Assembly: GCA_013399875.1 (NCBI GenBank)
Contig: VXAZ01000388.1
Location: forward strand, 62,001-126,000
Direction: 5' to 3'
Length of the DNA stretch: 64,000 bases
Source: Gymnorhina tibicen
Taxonomy: Eukaryota; Chordata; Aves; Passeriformes; Artamidae
The notes under the pieces are model-generated. The model had not been told where the DNA came from, made no database searches, and worked only from the letters and a program-made list of their open reading frames with translations. Shown here piece after piece: positions 47,501 through 58,830 of this stretch. Position 1 is the first letter of the stretch; every line of letters begins with the position of its first letter. The position numbers and the translations under genes are program-made.

Positions 47501-49060
47501 CCTCAGGTTTGTTGTGCCCTGGCACGCTGTAGGGCCAGCTTCCAACTGGCCCCTTCCAAATATCACCAGAGGCATCTGTATGGCCATATATCACCAAGAA
47601 AATCCAGTCCAAGAGGCCAGTAACTCCAGCAGCAATCCCGAGGAAATGCAGAGCGTGGCCCGTGTTCCACAGTCTCTTCCAGTACATCTCCGCTAAGTAA
47701 TTCCCATCAAAGTTACAATAGTTGTTAATATCTACAAATTTTTTCCCTCTGCAAAGGTCACAATGTAATTTGTGTATTTGTAACTGCATTTCACCCTCTT
47801 CTCACTCATAAAATACAGAGCACCACCTCTTTCCTTCCTCAGTTGGGATATACAGCAGCATCTTAATGCAAACCTTGCTGATGTGGCACTGCTGTAATAA
47901 CCTGTTAACTTAAAAGTTATTAACTCATAAGTTATTAAAACTGAATTAAACAGAGCTAAGGATGGACAGATGAAAAATTTGAGTGAATACTCTATTTCTT
48001 CCTGTGATGCTGCAGTGCCACATTTCCCCATCTCTCTTTCTGTGCGGGTGAAATGGTCCTGGCGACCTTCCTGTGCTGCGCATCCCTCGGGACCGTGAAA
48101 ACAAACCCATTAATGTTTATAAAGTGTCTCAGACTGGGGGAATTACATCACTGCGGCGAGATACAAGCTTAATGGATCAAAACAAACCCCAGCTCCAAAC
48201 CCCCCAGCGTAGACACATCTCAGTTACCCGGTGCAAACCTCGAGGAATCCCACTGAGAAGGGATAATTGAGAGAAAAATGTGATCCCAGAGATATTTCTG
48301 CAGTAAACCCATTTTACATTAATAGGAAGCAGATTTCTAGACCCCTTTGCAAACGAATGACTTCCACAGCATATTTCACAGCTGAGTGCATCCATGGCAC
48401 CAGCTTTGGACGCAGGGCTATTAAACCCAACATTTGTTTAATGAATTACAGCAGTCCTTGAATCCGTGTGTGCTCGGCGTGTGTTTAAATGTTTATTGGG
48501 AAGACGTCAGCAGCCAGCTCTGTATGAGCAGGTATCGGCCTCAGCGATGCAATGCACCCAAAACTTTGATCATTTTTTTGGGTTCTGCTTTCTTATTGAG
48601 AGCAGGTTACCCAGGAGGTTCAGGGTCTCTGCTAAACATAAAACTGTTTGGATTCAGTGCAAGTGCGGGGGCTTTTTTTCTCCCTGGTGATGAACAGTGT
48701 GAGAGAGAGAAATTGTTGTGCATCTCCCACCTGGCTGGTGGAGGTTGGTCTGTGCAACTGAAGGGTGAATTAAGCCGTTAAAACTCACACGTTGAAGCAG
48801 GGTTGATGTGCTGGAGCTGTTTCCAAGATGACCCCACCCTCACCTCACCAGTCAATCTATAATGCTTCACAAAAAATTAACTCGGGTTCAACCTCCTGTT
48901 TTAACACATTCTCCACTGCAAACAATGCATGAAGTGCTCCTTTTCATGGCATATAGAGACAATAGAGATGACAGTGCTGTGATCGTTTTGCTTTCCTGCA
49001 AATTACCTCTGATTTATCGTGGTGTCCACCCCAGAAATCCCCACCCAGGAGCAGTTTCTA
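44566..49060. other. Non-coding stretch, partly AT-rich and motif-dense
   Basis: No transposon is recognised. A 14-bp near-repeat (ATCCATCTGGAT twice) lies at about 45332-45357. The stretch 45640-46090 is AT-rich with TGCAAA and TAATCTGCATG-type words, and 47030-47210 has ATTCAATTAAAG, CCCTTTGAC and CCAATTAAAT; both look like candidate conserved non-coding sequence. The longest open frame is 123 codons on the minus strand (47418-47789), discussed under findings. Confidence 0.5.
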
Positions 49061-49340
49061 CGGAGTCACTGAATGGTTTGGGCTGGAAGAGACCCTGAGG
49101 ACCATCTCGTTCCACCCCCTGCCATGGGCAGGGACACCTTCCACTATCCCAGATTGCTCCAAGCCCTGTCCAACCTGGCCTTGGACACTTCCAGGGATCC
49201 AGGGGCAGCCACAGCTTCTCTGGGCACCCTGTGCCAGGGCCTCCCCACCCTCACACCCAAGAACTTCTTCCTCATATCCAGTCTAACCCTGCCCTCTGGC
49301 AGTGGGAAGCCATTCCTCCTTGTCCTGTCGTTCCAGGTGA
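49061..49340 (-). mobile_element. CR1 LINE 3' fragment
   Basis: A 280-bp minus-strand CR1, one of the longest copies here. It contains CACTGAATGGTTTGGGCTGG, CCATGGGCAGGGACACCTTC, GGCCTTGGACACTTCCAGGG, GGGCACCCTGTGCCAGGGCC, CTTCTTCCTCATATCCAG and CCCTCTGGCAGTGGGAAGCC, ending near TTGTCCTGTCGTTCCAG. The same layout recurs at 62.63 kb. No LINE open frame remains. Confidence 0.92.
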
Positions 49341-51889
49341 AGTCTGTATGAAATGCCATTTCTCCCTCCTTTCCCCATCACAGATTAGGGAGCAAAGATG
49401 TGGTTGGGCTTTTTCAGAACTGCCGGGGTGATTTGGGAGATCAGGTCCTGCTGACTTACTCCGAGACACCCCCTGTCCTCTTGGGAAGGGAAGAATGGGG
49501 AGCCTGCAGAGACATTGGCCTTGCAGCCCTGATTTACTGCCTGTTCTGACACTGATGAGGATCGTGTGAAAACTTCAGTGAATAGGGAGAATGTGAAGCA
49601 CTCAGATAGCAGGATAATAAGTGCCGTGAAAAAAATCCTGTGATCAATCAGCAGACAAATATATACTTAAATTAGGTGTTAGTGGGACAGATGCAGGAAA
49701 GGTGATTATGGGTTTGCCTCTGTGTTTCCCTCAGCAACAGTGATGACACGCTGGGGTGGGTCACCCTACCCTGTCATTAATGGAGCATCAGCATTCATCT
49801 GACAGCTCCTTTGTCCTGGGAAGTCAATTCCGATGAAGATTTGACATTAGCAGAGGCACGCTGAAACTCAGACGCCTTTGCATTTTCATGACCCTCCAGA
49901 CGCCTTAGCCTGATGGATTACAGGTAAGATCTCTGTCCTAATTTGGGCAGGAGGCAGAAATAAATATTTGCACACATCTGTTTCAGCTGTGGCAATAAAC
50001 ACCACTGGCAGAACCAGTGGAAGAACAGCCCTTTGCTCCCTTGCAGAAAACAAAACTGGAAACAGGGGCTGCAGGGCAGAGCACATGGGAAGGGTCAGCT
50101 GGAGCATCCTGGGAATGGAAGGTGCTACAGAGAAATGTGATTTTTTTATTATCATTTTGTAAAGTAAGCAAGACACAAGATCTCAAGGGTGGTTCAGCCC
50201 TGTAAAATAATCCTAAAATTAATGCAGAAATGGAGAACTCCAGATGGTAATGGAGAGGGGGTTTGACATGCACAGCACACTGTCCCCCATGGGCACCCAG
50301 CATGCACGGCACACATGAGCATCCACAAAATTCCCACAGGTGTTTCAGGGACCAAACAGCCCAATCCAGACAAGTGTGAAACTTAATTTAGTCTTTCACT
50401 TTTTATTTCAGATGAAAGAACACACATTCTGCTGTAAGTGCCATCACCCTCCCTTGTTTTGTCAGTGGCACCAACACTGGGTCACACCTGGTTTGGGGAT
50501 CATGCTGCTGCCAAACCAGTCCCTTTCACAACAACAGAATGTGCTGGGGAGTGTGGAACAATAAAACTAGCCTTTTCCCCCCCTTTTCCCTGTTTTTATT
50601 CAAGATGCTACCAGCAGGGTGGACTAATCCTGTATTGCATAAGATTACAAACCTATAATTACATTCCCCACTAACCTGTGAAAGACCTAAAAATACACCT
50701 AGATAAAGTTTCAGCACTGGGAAGGCAGCTGAAAATTTGACATTATATTTCTACATATACATATTACTTTAATAACAGTCACATTTGAAGGTGTCAGTAT
50801 GGATTCTTTGATTCTGTGAATTTGGGGCTTGGAGTGCACTGATGTCCATTTCTTTACGGGTTTGTAACACAGGTTGGCTGGAGTCAGCTACTCTGTGAAA
50901 AATAGCACTTTTCCAGGATTGAGAGAAATCCCTCTACATCACATAATTCACAAGTGTTCTTTTTCTTGAGTTAGGTAGGAGAATACTGCAGGTATCATTT
51001 CAGAGGATGGGGAAGCTGAGGAGCAGATGGGCTGGAACAGGGCGTGACCAAGGTCCAGTGGGAGAGGGCACCTGCAACCCATGAAACAGAGCGAGGCTTC
51101 CCAGTTAAATCAGGAACAATTCCTTTATCTCACCATGATTTACCCTAAAGGAACACCCAGCCAGAGAAGGGCAGGGAACATGTGTCTTCCAATAAAGTCT
51201 GTTTAACTTTGACACAGATTACTTCTAAAAAACCCACACCAAATACACAAGTGTGATAAAGTATCTTGGTACAAAATCAATTCCGAGGCGATTATCAGCC
51301 TTTGAAAAATTCGGGCTCTAAGTCAGTCCATGGCAGGGATCAAATTGAGCTGCTGTCAACTCATTTGGGCATTTTACTTTGCTTCTGATATCTGACAGTT
51401 AAAATACTCTCAAATGGTTTTCTACTTTTTGCCCCAGCGAAAGGCCATGCAGCCAGGCTTCCCTCCCAGCCACCTCCCAGCCTGCAGCATCACTCCCCAG
51501 CCATGGCTGGGAGGAATCCCAGGCCTGCCACAGCTTCCTGATCACTTCCTTCACTTTGGGGAAATATCGTAGATAAGGTTGATCAGCTGTGAGCTGCCAC
51601 AACCAGACCCAAGTCCCTCCGGCTGACTCCCAGCTGCTGCTGGGAGCAATCTGTGGTCCCACATGGATCACACTGGTCATCAGCTGGAATGCCAGGAGGA
51701 GCTCAGTCCTCCTAGAGAGAAGGCTTGAAGCATTATCGTCTGCTAATGCAGGTGAGACTTATTAATATTATTTATATTAATAGCTTTTCATTAAAGTGGG
51801 GAAGTTTTCTCCAGAGAACGGGGAGATGCCTTCAAATGATGGTTTGGTGGAGCAAGAGGGATCTGAGGAAAAGTTGATGTTCTTATTAT
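49341..51889. other. Non-coding stretch, nothing recognised
   Basis: Longest open frame 109 codons. A possible relic of the CR1 terminal octamers, ATTCTTTGATTCTGTGA, is at 50803-50819 without other CR1 sequence. The rest shows no repeat, CpG cluster or RNA gene. Confidence 0.5.
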
Positions 51890-52115
51890 AGAATCATAGA
51901 GTGGTTTGGGCTGGAGGGACCTTAAAGTCCTTTAAAGGGATCTGAAAGACCATCTTGTTCCACCCCCCGCCATGGGCAGGGACACCTTCCCCTACCCCAG
52001 GGTGCTCCAAGCCCCATCCAGCCTGGCCTTGGACACTTCCAGGGATCCAGGGGCAGTCACAGCTTCTCTGGGCACCCTGTGCCAGGGCCTCCCCACCCTC
52101 ACAGGGAAAGGTGGG
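51888..52115 (-). mobile_element. CR1 LINE 3' fragment with internal duplication
   Basis: A minus-strand CR1 beginning with an intact tail (TAGAATCATAGAGTGG). The block after GGGCTGGAGGGACCTTAAAG is expanded by about 20 bases before rejoining at GACCATCTTGTTCCACC, suggesting a small local duplication. It then follows the standard order to CACCCTCACAGGGAAAGG. It faces the plus-strand copy at 52.86 kb across about 750 bp. Confidence 0.92.
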
Positions 52116-52859
52116 GAGAGGGATCACTATGAGTGGTCTCAGAGAAAGCCAAGGCAGATATGTAATGCCCCCCTCACCCTCCCACAAAGGCTAAATAAAT
52201 AATAATTTTTAAAAAGCACAGCTGGATGGATTCCTGAGAAAAATCTAAGCATGTTGGGTGGCTTGCATGGATGCAGGAGGTTCTGTGGGTACAGGCACAT
52301 CTGTCACCCCAAAGTCTTCAGGGCAAGAAGATGCCAGGATTGTCGACACAGGGATTTTAAGAAGGTGATGGATATAAAACCCACTGAAGGCAATTAGACC
52401 AAGCAGGACAACTGCCAAGCTCTTGTGTTTGCTCACTGTCAGTAGGTTTTATGGAGACAGAGAGATGTATCTGCAAAGCTATTCAAGTGCATTTAATTTT
52501 TCCAATACCCACATACTGCAGCTCGTATGAGGATAATATGTTTATCCTATAAAGTTCCTGACTTCATTCTGCAGTACTTGACTCCAGGGTGGGTTTTGTA
52601 TTATGAACTTCCTTCCAGTACATATGAAAAATAAAACCTGTTCCATTGAACACCCTGGGATGAGGTTTTGTTGGGTGTTAAGTGCAGTTTGTCACAGCGC
52701 TGGAGACCCAGGGTGGGACAATAAGCCTGGAAAAACTTGGGGCCTCAAACCCGAGGGAGACGTGAGCTGAGGTGTGGGGAATGCAGGGCTGGAGATGGGA
52801 GCTGGCTTTGACACAGCAGCACACAAATGAAAAGGGGTAAAGATATCTTTCTATCTGTC

Positions 52860-53082
52860 TGGAAGGTGTTAGGGAGAAATCCTTCCCTGTGAGGGTGGGG
52901 AGGCCCTGGCACAGGGTGCCCAGAGAAGCTGTGGCTACCTCACCCCTGGCAGTGTCCAAGGCCAGGACGAGGCTTGGAGCAACCTGGGACAGTGCAAGGT
53001 GTCCCTGCCCATGGCAGGGGGTGGAACGAGAGGAGCTTCAATGTCCCTTCCAAGCCAAACCATTCTGGGATTCTGTGATAAA
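52860..53082 (+). mobile_element. CR1 LINE 3' fragment
   Basis: A plus-strand CR1: GAAATCCTTCCCTGTGAGGG, GGAGGCCCTGGCACAGGGTG, GTGTCCAAGGCCAGG (a short deletion follows), GGAGCAACCTGGGACAGTGC, CCATGGCAGGGGGTGG and CCTTCCAAGCCAAACCATTC, ending GGGATTCTGTGATA. The terminal octamer is intact. It is complementary over most of its length to the minus-strand copy at 51.9 kb. Confidence 0.92.
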
Positions 53083-56000
53083 ACCCGTGATGTCTATTTT
53101 AACATCCACAGTTATGTTTCCAGACTAAATTTTAGGCTAGACCTGCAATGAGAGGGGGTGATGCTCCATCGCTCATACCTCACACCCCTCCCTATCCAAA
53201 AGGTCTTGATGAGCATGAGAAATGACTTAGGACTGTTTTGCTGATGTTTTCTCCCTTCTGATGCCACCTCATAAAAGTAACGGTTCATAATCTGCACCAG
53301 ACCAGCTTGACTCAAGATAAGGATCTGCCTCGTTTGCAGTTACATAATTAGCAATTACCCTAATTTCACTTACACTAAATTACATTTTTTAAAAATAAAT
53401 GTTATCTTTTCTGACAAAAAAAAAAAATTCATTATGGGTCTACTTCAGACTTTTTTATATAAAGCAGAAGCATCATTATCCTGTTCTCAGATGTAATGTC
53501 TAGACACTTTTAATGAAAATATTCATTATTGCTAATTTACATCTCTTTCAATTCCAGGACAGAAATCAAATGAAGATGTCAAAACTGTGCTCCCTCTGTC
53601 TCAGGCAAAATGGAGCCACAGTGACCCCCAAGTCCTTCCAAAGGGGCGCTCAGTTTGTGTGAAGGAAAAGCGTCTCCGGTATCCTCATAACCGAGGGCAG
53701 CGTGAGATGAAAGATGAGCAAGGAAAATCAGAGGAAAATAATGGTGTCAGGATCTGGATCTGAGGCTTTAAAGGAGGGAAAAACCAGGGAGATCCCAGCC
53801 TTAGGGTGCAAGATGTGTTGAAATACAGATGTTAATCAGGATGGTGGTAACTCACGTGGGTTCAGTAGTGACATTTCCTGAAGATAAAGCATATTTTAAA
53901 AGCACTCCTTACTTGCTGGTAACAAAACTTTCCATTAGTACAAGGAAATACATATTATACCTCAAACACGCTTCACTGAGCTTGGAGAGTAAAGATAAAA
54001 CAATCTTTTTATAGCAAATAGGATTGAATACTTAAAAATAATAAAAAGTTGGTGAATATTCATTTGAACTCTTAAGCAAATTTGCCCTTGTCGTATTTGC
54101 ATCCCTCTTGTGTTCTCTTTCTGTGCAAAGAAGTTTTATTAGCATGAACATCCACAGAAAGTGAATGTGAAGCCTCAATACCCATAGGAAATGAATTTCA
54201 AATTCTCTTGCTGTGTGCAGTCACCCAAGAAACTTGATCATAATTGTTTATTGTACTTAAATATTTATATTGTCGAAGCACTTGTTAGATAAAAAGGCCG
54301 CGATGCTCCTCTGCTGGGTGCTGTTCAAACACTGTCCCAGGTTACAGGAATTACCTCCATCCCCAGCAAACACACAGGTGGGACAGGTTTCACCAGGCTG
54401 GTTGATGTGGCAGGTAGCAAATTTCAAGGTCAACAACGGGTACTGGGTGAAAAATCAAAAAAGTTTCTCTTAATTTTTCTTAGCACATCGAGAAAGATGG
54501 AGTGGATCCACTGAATGGCACCACCTCACGTGGGTGTGTTCACACAGGGTACTTGAAGTGGAGTCAGGGATTTAAAGTGCATCAGGAGCATAGTTTTGAA
54601 GCTTTTTTACTGCCTGCAGTCCTCTGGCACAGACTCCATCCCTCGCTCCGAGCTCGGATTCCAGCAGTGCCTTTAGGCTTTACAATGGATCCTTACATTC
54701 TCTCGTTCCCTTCCCCTGCTCCCCATTTGCATCTCTAAATGCTCCAGAAGCTGCACCCACGGCCACTGCCTCCCCCGGCAGATTCCATGGCCCCGGAGCA
54801 GGAATCCCATCCCCGCTCACCGGAGCAGTTAACACCTTCCCATCCCTCTGGGGCAGCTGTGTGGGGCAGCGTTGCTCCCAGGTCATCCAAAGGTACCTCT
54901 GGGTTTTCTGGGAGAGATCGACAGCAGTTTCTGCAACAGGGAGACCCCGTTTTGCTTGGTCACTTAGCACCCCACAAATCTGTGCCCCACAGCAAGGCCA
55001 GGCTGCCTCTGCTTGATCCAGCACTGACTGACCACACTTCCAGACCAGTCCTCACTAAATCATTTTTCTCTTTTACCTGCCTCAGCCTGGAACACAATGA
55101 GGGAGCAGATTTTTTATGGTTAAGGAGGAATAACTTCAAGGTCAAACCCCTGCTGGGAGCTGGGCAGGAATCTGCACCTTGCACCCATGGACTGTAGCAC
55201 AAGCAGCCGACTATTAAGGGCTGGTGAATGAAAAACACCCTGAAACTGAGGCTGAAGTTATGACAATAAGGATGCACAGGAGAGAAAATTGCGTTAGGAC
55301 ACGCACACATTCCCCTTAATCTGGATTCAGTGATGGGAGGAGGGGATTTGGAGCCACCCCTCGGAGCAGGTTCAGGTCTCCATCAGCTTCTTACACACAA
55401 CTGCGCCTTTTCATTATCACCCACCATAGTCAGATTAGGGTTGCCTGGGTCAATTTGCATTTGTAACACACCCTGGTGCACCAGTTCCCTGCTCCTTTAT
55501 GGAGACAGCAGGTGGTATTGGCAACATAATTACACACCATCAATAATTATCAACAATTTCATTTGCCCCAAAGATGCTTCCGAGATCAGATACCGGATTT
55601 CATGGCATTTCCTTCAAACACAGGCCACCAAGGGGATGCTGGTATGGAAGTGGAAAGATGTAATTAGGGGAATGGGAGAAGGAGAAGAGGAGCCTGATGA
55701 GGCAAATCAAGAGCTGTTGCTGGCATCACTGCGGGAAGGGGCAGTGCTGGGGGCACCCACTCCAGGAAGATTATTTCCAAAAGCTTGAGCTGCTTGGGAA
55801 TGACATTTGAAATCCAGAGGGTTGGAAAGGGGAGGAGGAAGGAATGGGAACCGTGGATGGGGATGAGCTCTTGCACAGGGGGATAACAGGGCTCCATTGC
55901 TGCATGGAGCATCCTCACAGTGGGAGCAAGGCTGGAGAGGGGGGCACACAGAGCACTGCAGTACACACATACCCCAGTTATATAATCCCTTACCAAATAC

Positions 56001-57672
56001 TGAATTAAAAAGAGATGCTAAATGCTGTGAGCAGGGTCTCCCTGCATGGCCAAGTCCTTCCACCCCAATGGCAGAAGATGTCACGTCACAGGAGCAAGAT
56101 GGATGGTGACGAAAGGAGGATGAAGGGCATAAGCTCAATATGTGGTGCAACGCCACAGTCACTACTGTAAGAAAATGCAAGAGCCAAATGGGGTAAAAAC
56201 ACTTTTTCCAAGACAAAATTTTGTTGGCTGCAGAGGAAGTCAAAGTTGGCTTTTACAGCTCGAAGTGGTTAATGATTTGGTTTCTTTAAACCAGGAAACT
56301 AATGGCACTGAACTTCACAACAACAACAAAAAATTAAAGGCACCCCAAAGAATGTTCTCTTAATTGTAGCAGCCCGCTGCATTAAAGCTGCTATAGGAAA
56401 ATTCATTTACAATTCAGCTATTAAATTGCAAACCATTACCACTGCTTTTACGGCTTTATATCCCTCTCACAAATTTATTGTGTAATTACTCGGAGCAACA
56501 GGATCGTTTCTAGCAAGCGAAGCTGAAATAAGGCACCCATTCCAGAATCCTCACAATTCTGCCTTTTCCAGATGAAATTTATGCAAAAGAGGCAAAATGT
56601 TACATGCAGTTTTCTGCCTGGGATTCGGGGGCATTTGAGGACGGAGCTGGAGTCTTGGCTGTTACAAAGGTAGGATGGAAGTGCCCACCCCAACAACTGC
56701 CATTTCTTGCTGTAGGAAATGGAATTACTTTGGAGCTGTTGGCACTTGCTCTGGTGAATCTCTGCAGCAGCAGAGCTGGGGCTTCAGGACCTGGCATTTT
56801 CCCACCTCCCACGGGCTCAGACAACCCCCAGCCAAGCCACTGCTTACAAAATAAATCATAATAAAGTTGAATTTAAAAAATTGGAATGGCATTTTCTGCC
56901 CCGCATTTTCCACCCCAGCAAAAGAAATCTGCAAATAAATAAATAAACAAACTCCTGGGCATCTTAAGAAAAAAAAATTGCATAAAGGGGCGTTAAGCAG
57001 GACAGGCATTCCCCGGGTAGAATGACTGGATTATTGTTGGAAGATGCAAATAAATTCACATCATGTGCCTCTTTTTTTCCTCCCTTTTTTTTTTTTTTGT
57101 ACCATCCCTCATCCAAAGGAGGAGATAGCGTTGGTATCCAGCTCAGGAATCTCTTGAGCAGATTAAAGACCCAATTATGCTGGATTTGGGGAAGCTGCCT
57201 ATTGTCCTACCTGAATCCATCATTATAAACCCCATGATTAAACACTCAGGAGCCCCCAGTCAGTCCAACCACCATGCTGGTCACCAGCCACAACTGTGAA
57301 ACCATTTTCTTGGAAGAAATTCCCTTCTCTCACGGGGTTTTCTTCTATCCTGATGTACCAGGGGATGTTTCTCACTTCCATCTCATTACCTGCAATCCTA
57401 CCTGGAAGCTCACTGCAGGCACATGCCCTTAGGGATGCACTGAAATAGGCACTGCAGTGCTTGGCTCAGCTGGGCCCTGGGGATTTAACACAACTCCAAA
57501 AAACTGCAGGTAAATGAATAAGACCCCATTTTTTAAAATTACCCTTATCCTTGATAATATTCTAATTATCATTACACTGGCAGCTTAATTTTTTTGTTTT
57601 GTAAAGGAAACTCCTTGGGGGTACCAAGGGCCAGTAAACACAGAGAGAAGGCAAAGCAAATGGAGCAGAATT
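53083..57672. other. Non-coding stretch, AT-rich with octamer sites
   Basis: No transposon is recognised. The longest open frame is 178 codons (55707-56243, minus), unrecognised and without a domain. Four POU octamers occur in 3 kb (54095-54102, 54725-54732, 55453-55460, 57044-57051). AT-rich, motif-dense sub-blocks lie at 53330-53560, 55500-55620 and 56340-56490. Short A runs (53417-53428), a T run (57085-57099) and an AAAT run (56934-56946) are simple repeats. Confidence 0.5.
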
Positions 57673-57725
57673 CCCATCCCATCCCATCCCATCCCATCCC
57701 ATCCCATCCCATCCCATCCCATCCC
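57673..57725 (+). repeat. (CCCAT)n microsatellite, about 10.5 units
   Basis: An uninterrupted pentanucleotide array of CCCAT of about 53 bp, directly followed by a GCTGCTGCTGCCGGCCGG block. The perfection of the array implies it is likely length-polymorphic. Open frames through it give periodic peptides (SHPIP-type on plus, GMGWD-type on minus) that are artefacts. Confidence 0.97.
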
Positions 57726-57844
57726 GCTGCTGCTGCCGGCCGGAGGGGAGATGGACGCGGTGTCCCCGCAGCCTCGTGCATCCTAAAGGCACACAGAACA
57801 TGTTTAGTTATGCAGGAGGCATCTCCCCAGGCTGGCACAGGGCA

Positions 57845-57908
57845 GGGGCTGGAGCCAGACGATCTCGGAGGTCCTTTCCAACCAAGCCCGTTATGATTCT
57901 GTGAATCG
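57845..57908 (+). mobile_element. CR1 LINE 3' terminal stub
   Basis: A short plus-strand tail: GGGGCTGGAGCCAGACGATC, GGAGGTCCTTTCCAACCAAG, then TTATGATTCTGTGAATC, which keeps the terminal octamer. About 60 bp survive. Confidence 0.85.
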
Positions 57909-58635
57909 CTCCTTGGAAGGGCTGAATGGCCAAACCTCCTCCCCCTGCGCTCCGGTTCCCGGCATCGGAGCCACTCGGCTTCTGCTGCTGCTGCTAACAG
58001 GGTCTGGCTTTGTGGGACTATTTATTATTGATTCCAAATGTTTGCAATGGGTCTAACGGCACGATCTCCTCAGCCAAACCCACCGTGGTTACACCAGCAC
58101 CGCACCCCCTCTCCCCGCTAATGATGAATCCCTGCAAGGAGGGGGGGAAGGAGCTGACAAGCCGGGATAATTTATTCTGCTGAGCCCAGTGCCTGCCAAG
58201 TCGGCTCAGTCTGGCATGGGATAGGCTTACAGGAACAGCCAGGCTGGGATTTGCAGAGAGGAGGAGGAGTCTGAGCAAATCAGATACCCAAATCTCGCCG
58301 GATTCAGCAGGAACTGGCTATTCAGCCAGCTTGGGATTGTTTTCCTTCTCGGGTTTTCTGTTCGCTCAAGTGCCACTAAATCATGTGGGTGATCAGTGGA
58401 GGAGAGATTTCCTTTAAAAGGGGATTCTGGGTAAAGCTAATGAGTGATAAAACAATAATGAAGAATGATACAGGGGGAGAAAAACCCCCAACATCTAAAT
58501 TTCCAATGGGAATTGCATTTTGGCAGCAGCTACTGGTCAAGGCAGAGACAAGACCTTCACACACAGTGCCTGGCCCATTGCTCTGCTGTGATGTTTCCAG
58601 CTTCACTGGAGGAATTCAGCAACTCATAATCATCA
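57909..58635. other. Non-coding stretch, locally GC-rich
   Basis: No gene or repeat is recognised. A (CTG)n-like run of about five units is near 57981-57997. CpG content is modestly raised at 57940-58110 and then falls. Confidence 0.5.
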
Positions 58636-58830
58636 TGGAATCATTTAGGTTGGGAAAGCCCTCTAAGATCATAGAGTTCCACCACTCACCCAGCACTGCC
58701 TTGTGCACCGCTAAAACTTGTCCCCAGGCACCACATCCACTCATTTTTGAACACTTGAAGGGATGGTGACTCCACCGCTTCCCTGGGCAGCCTGTTCTAA
58801 TGCCTGACCATCCTTTCAGTGGAGAGATTT
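58636..58830 (-). mobile_element. CR1 LINE 3' fragment, divergent subfamily
   Basis: A minus-strand CR1 of the same layout as the 16.1 kb copy: GGAATCATTTAGGTTGGGAA, AGCCCTCTAAGATCATAGAG, CACCCAGCACTGCC, ACTTGTCCCCAGGCACCACA, GGGATGGTGACTCCACCGC and CCTGGGCAGCCTGTTCTAAT, ending CCTTTCAGTGG. It differs from the GGGCACCCTGTGCCAGGGCC subfamily that dominates this window and is probably older. Confidence 0.88.

Noticed and set aside
50798..50821. ATTCTTTGATTCTGTGA as a CR1 tail
   Set aside because: It matches the terminal octamers but has no adjoining CR1 sequence, so it may be chance or too decayed to annotate as an element.
55707..56243. 178-codon minus-strand open frame, the longest free of N
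   Set aside because: No domain, biased composition without a signal peptide or conserved motif, and no splice context. Frames of this length are expected by chance in 64 kb on six frames.
57572..57896. Periodic peptides over the pentanucleotide array
   Set aside because: They are direct translations of the (CCCAT)n microsatellite.
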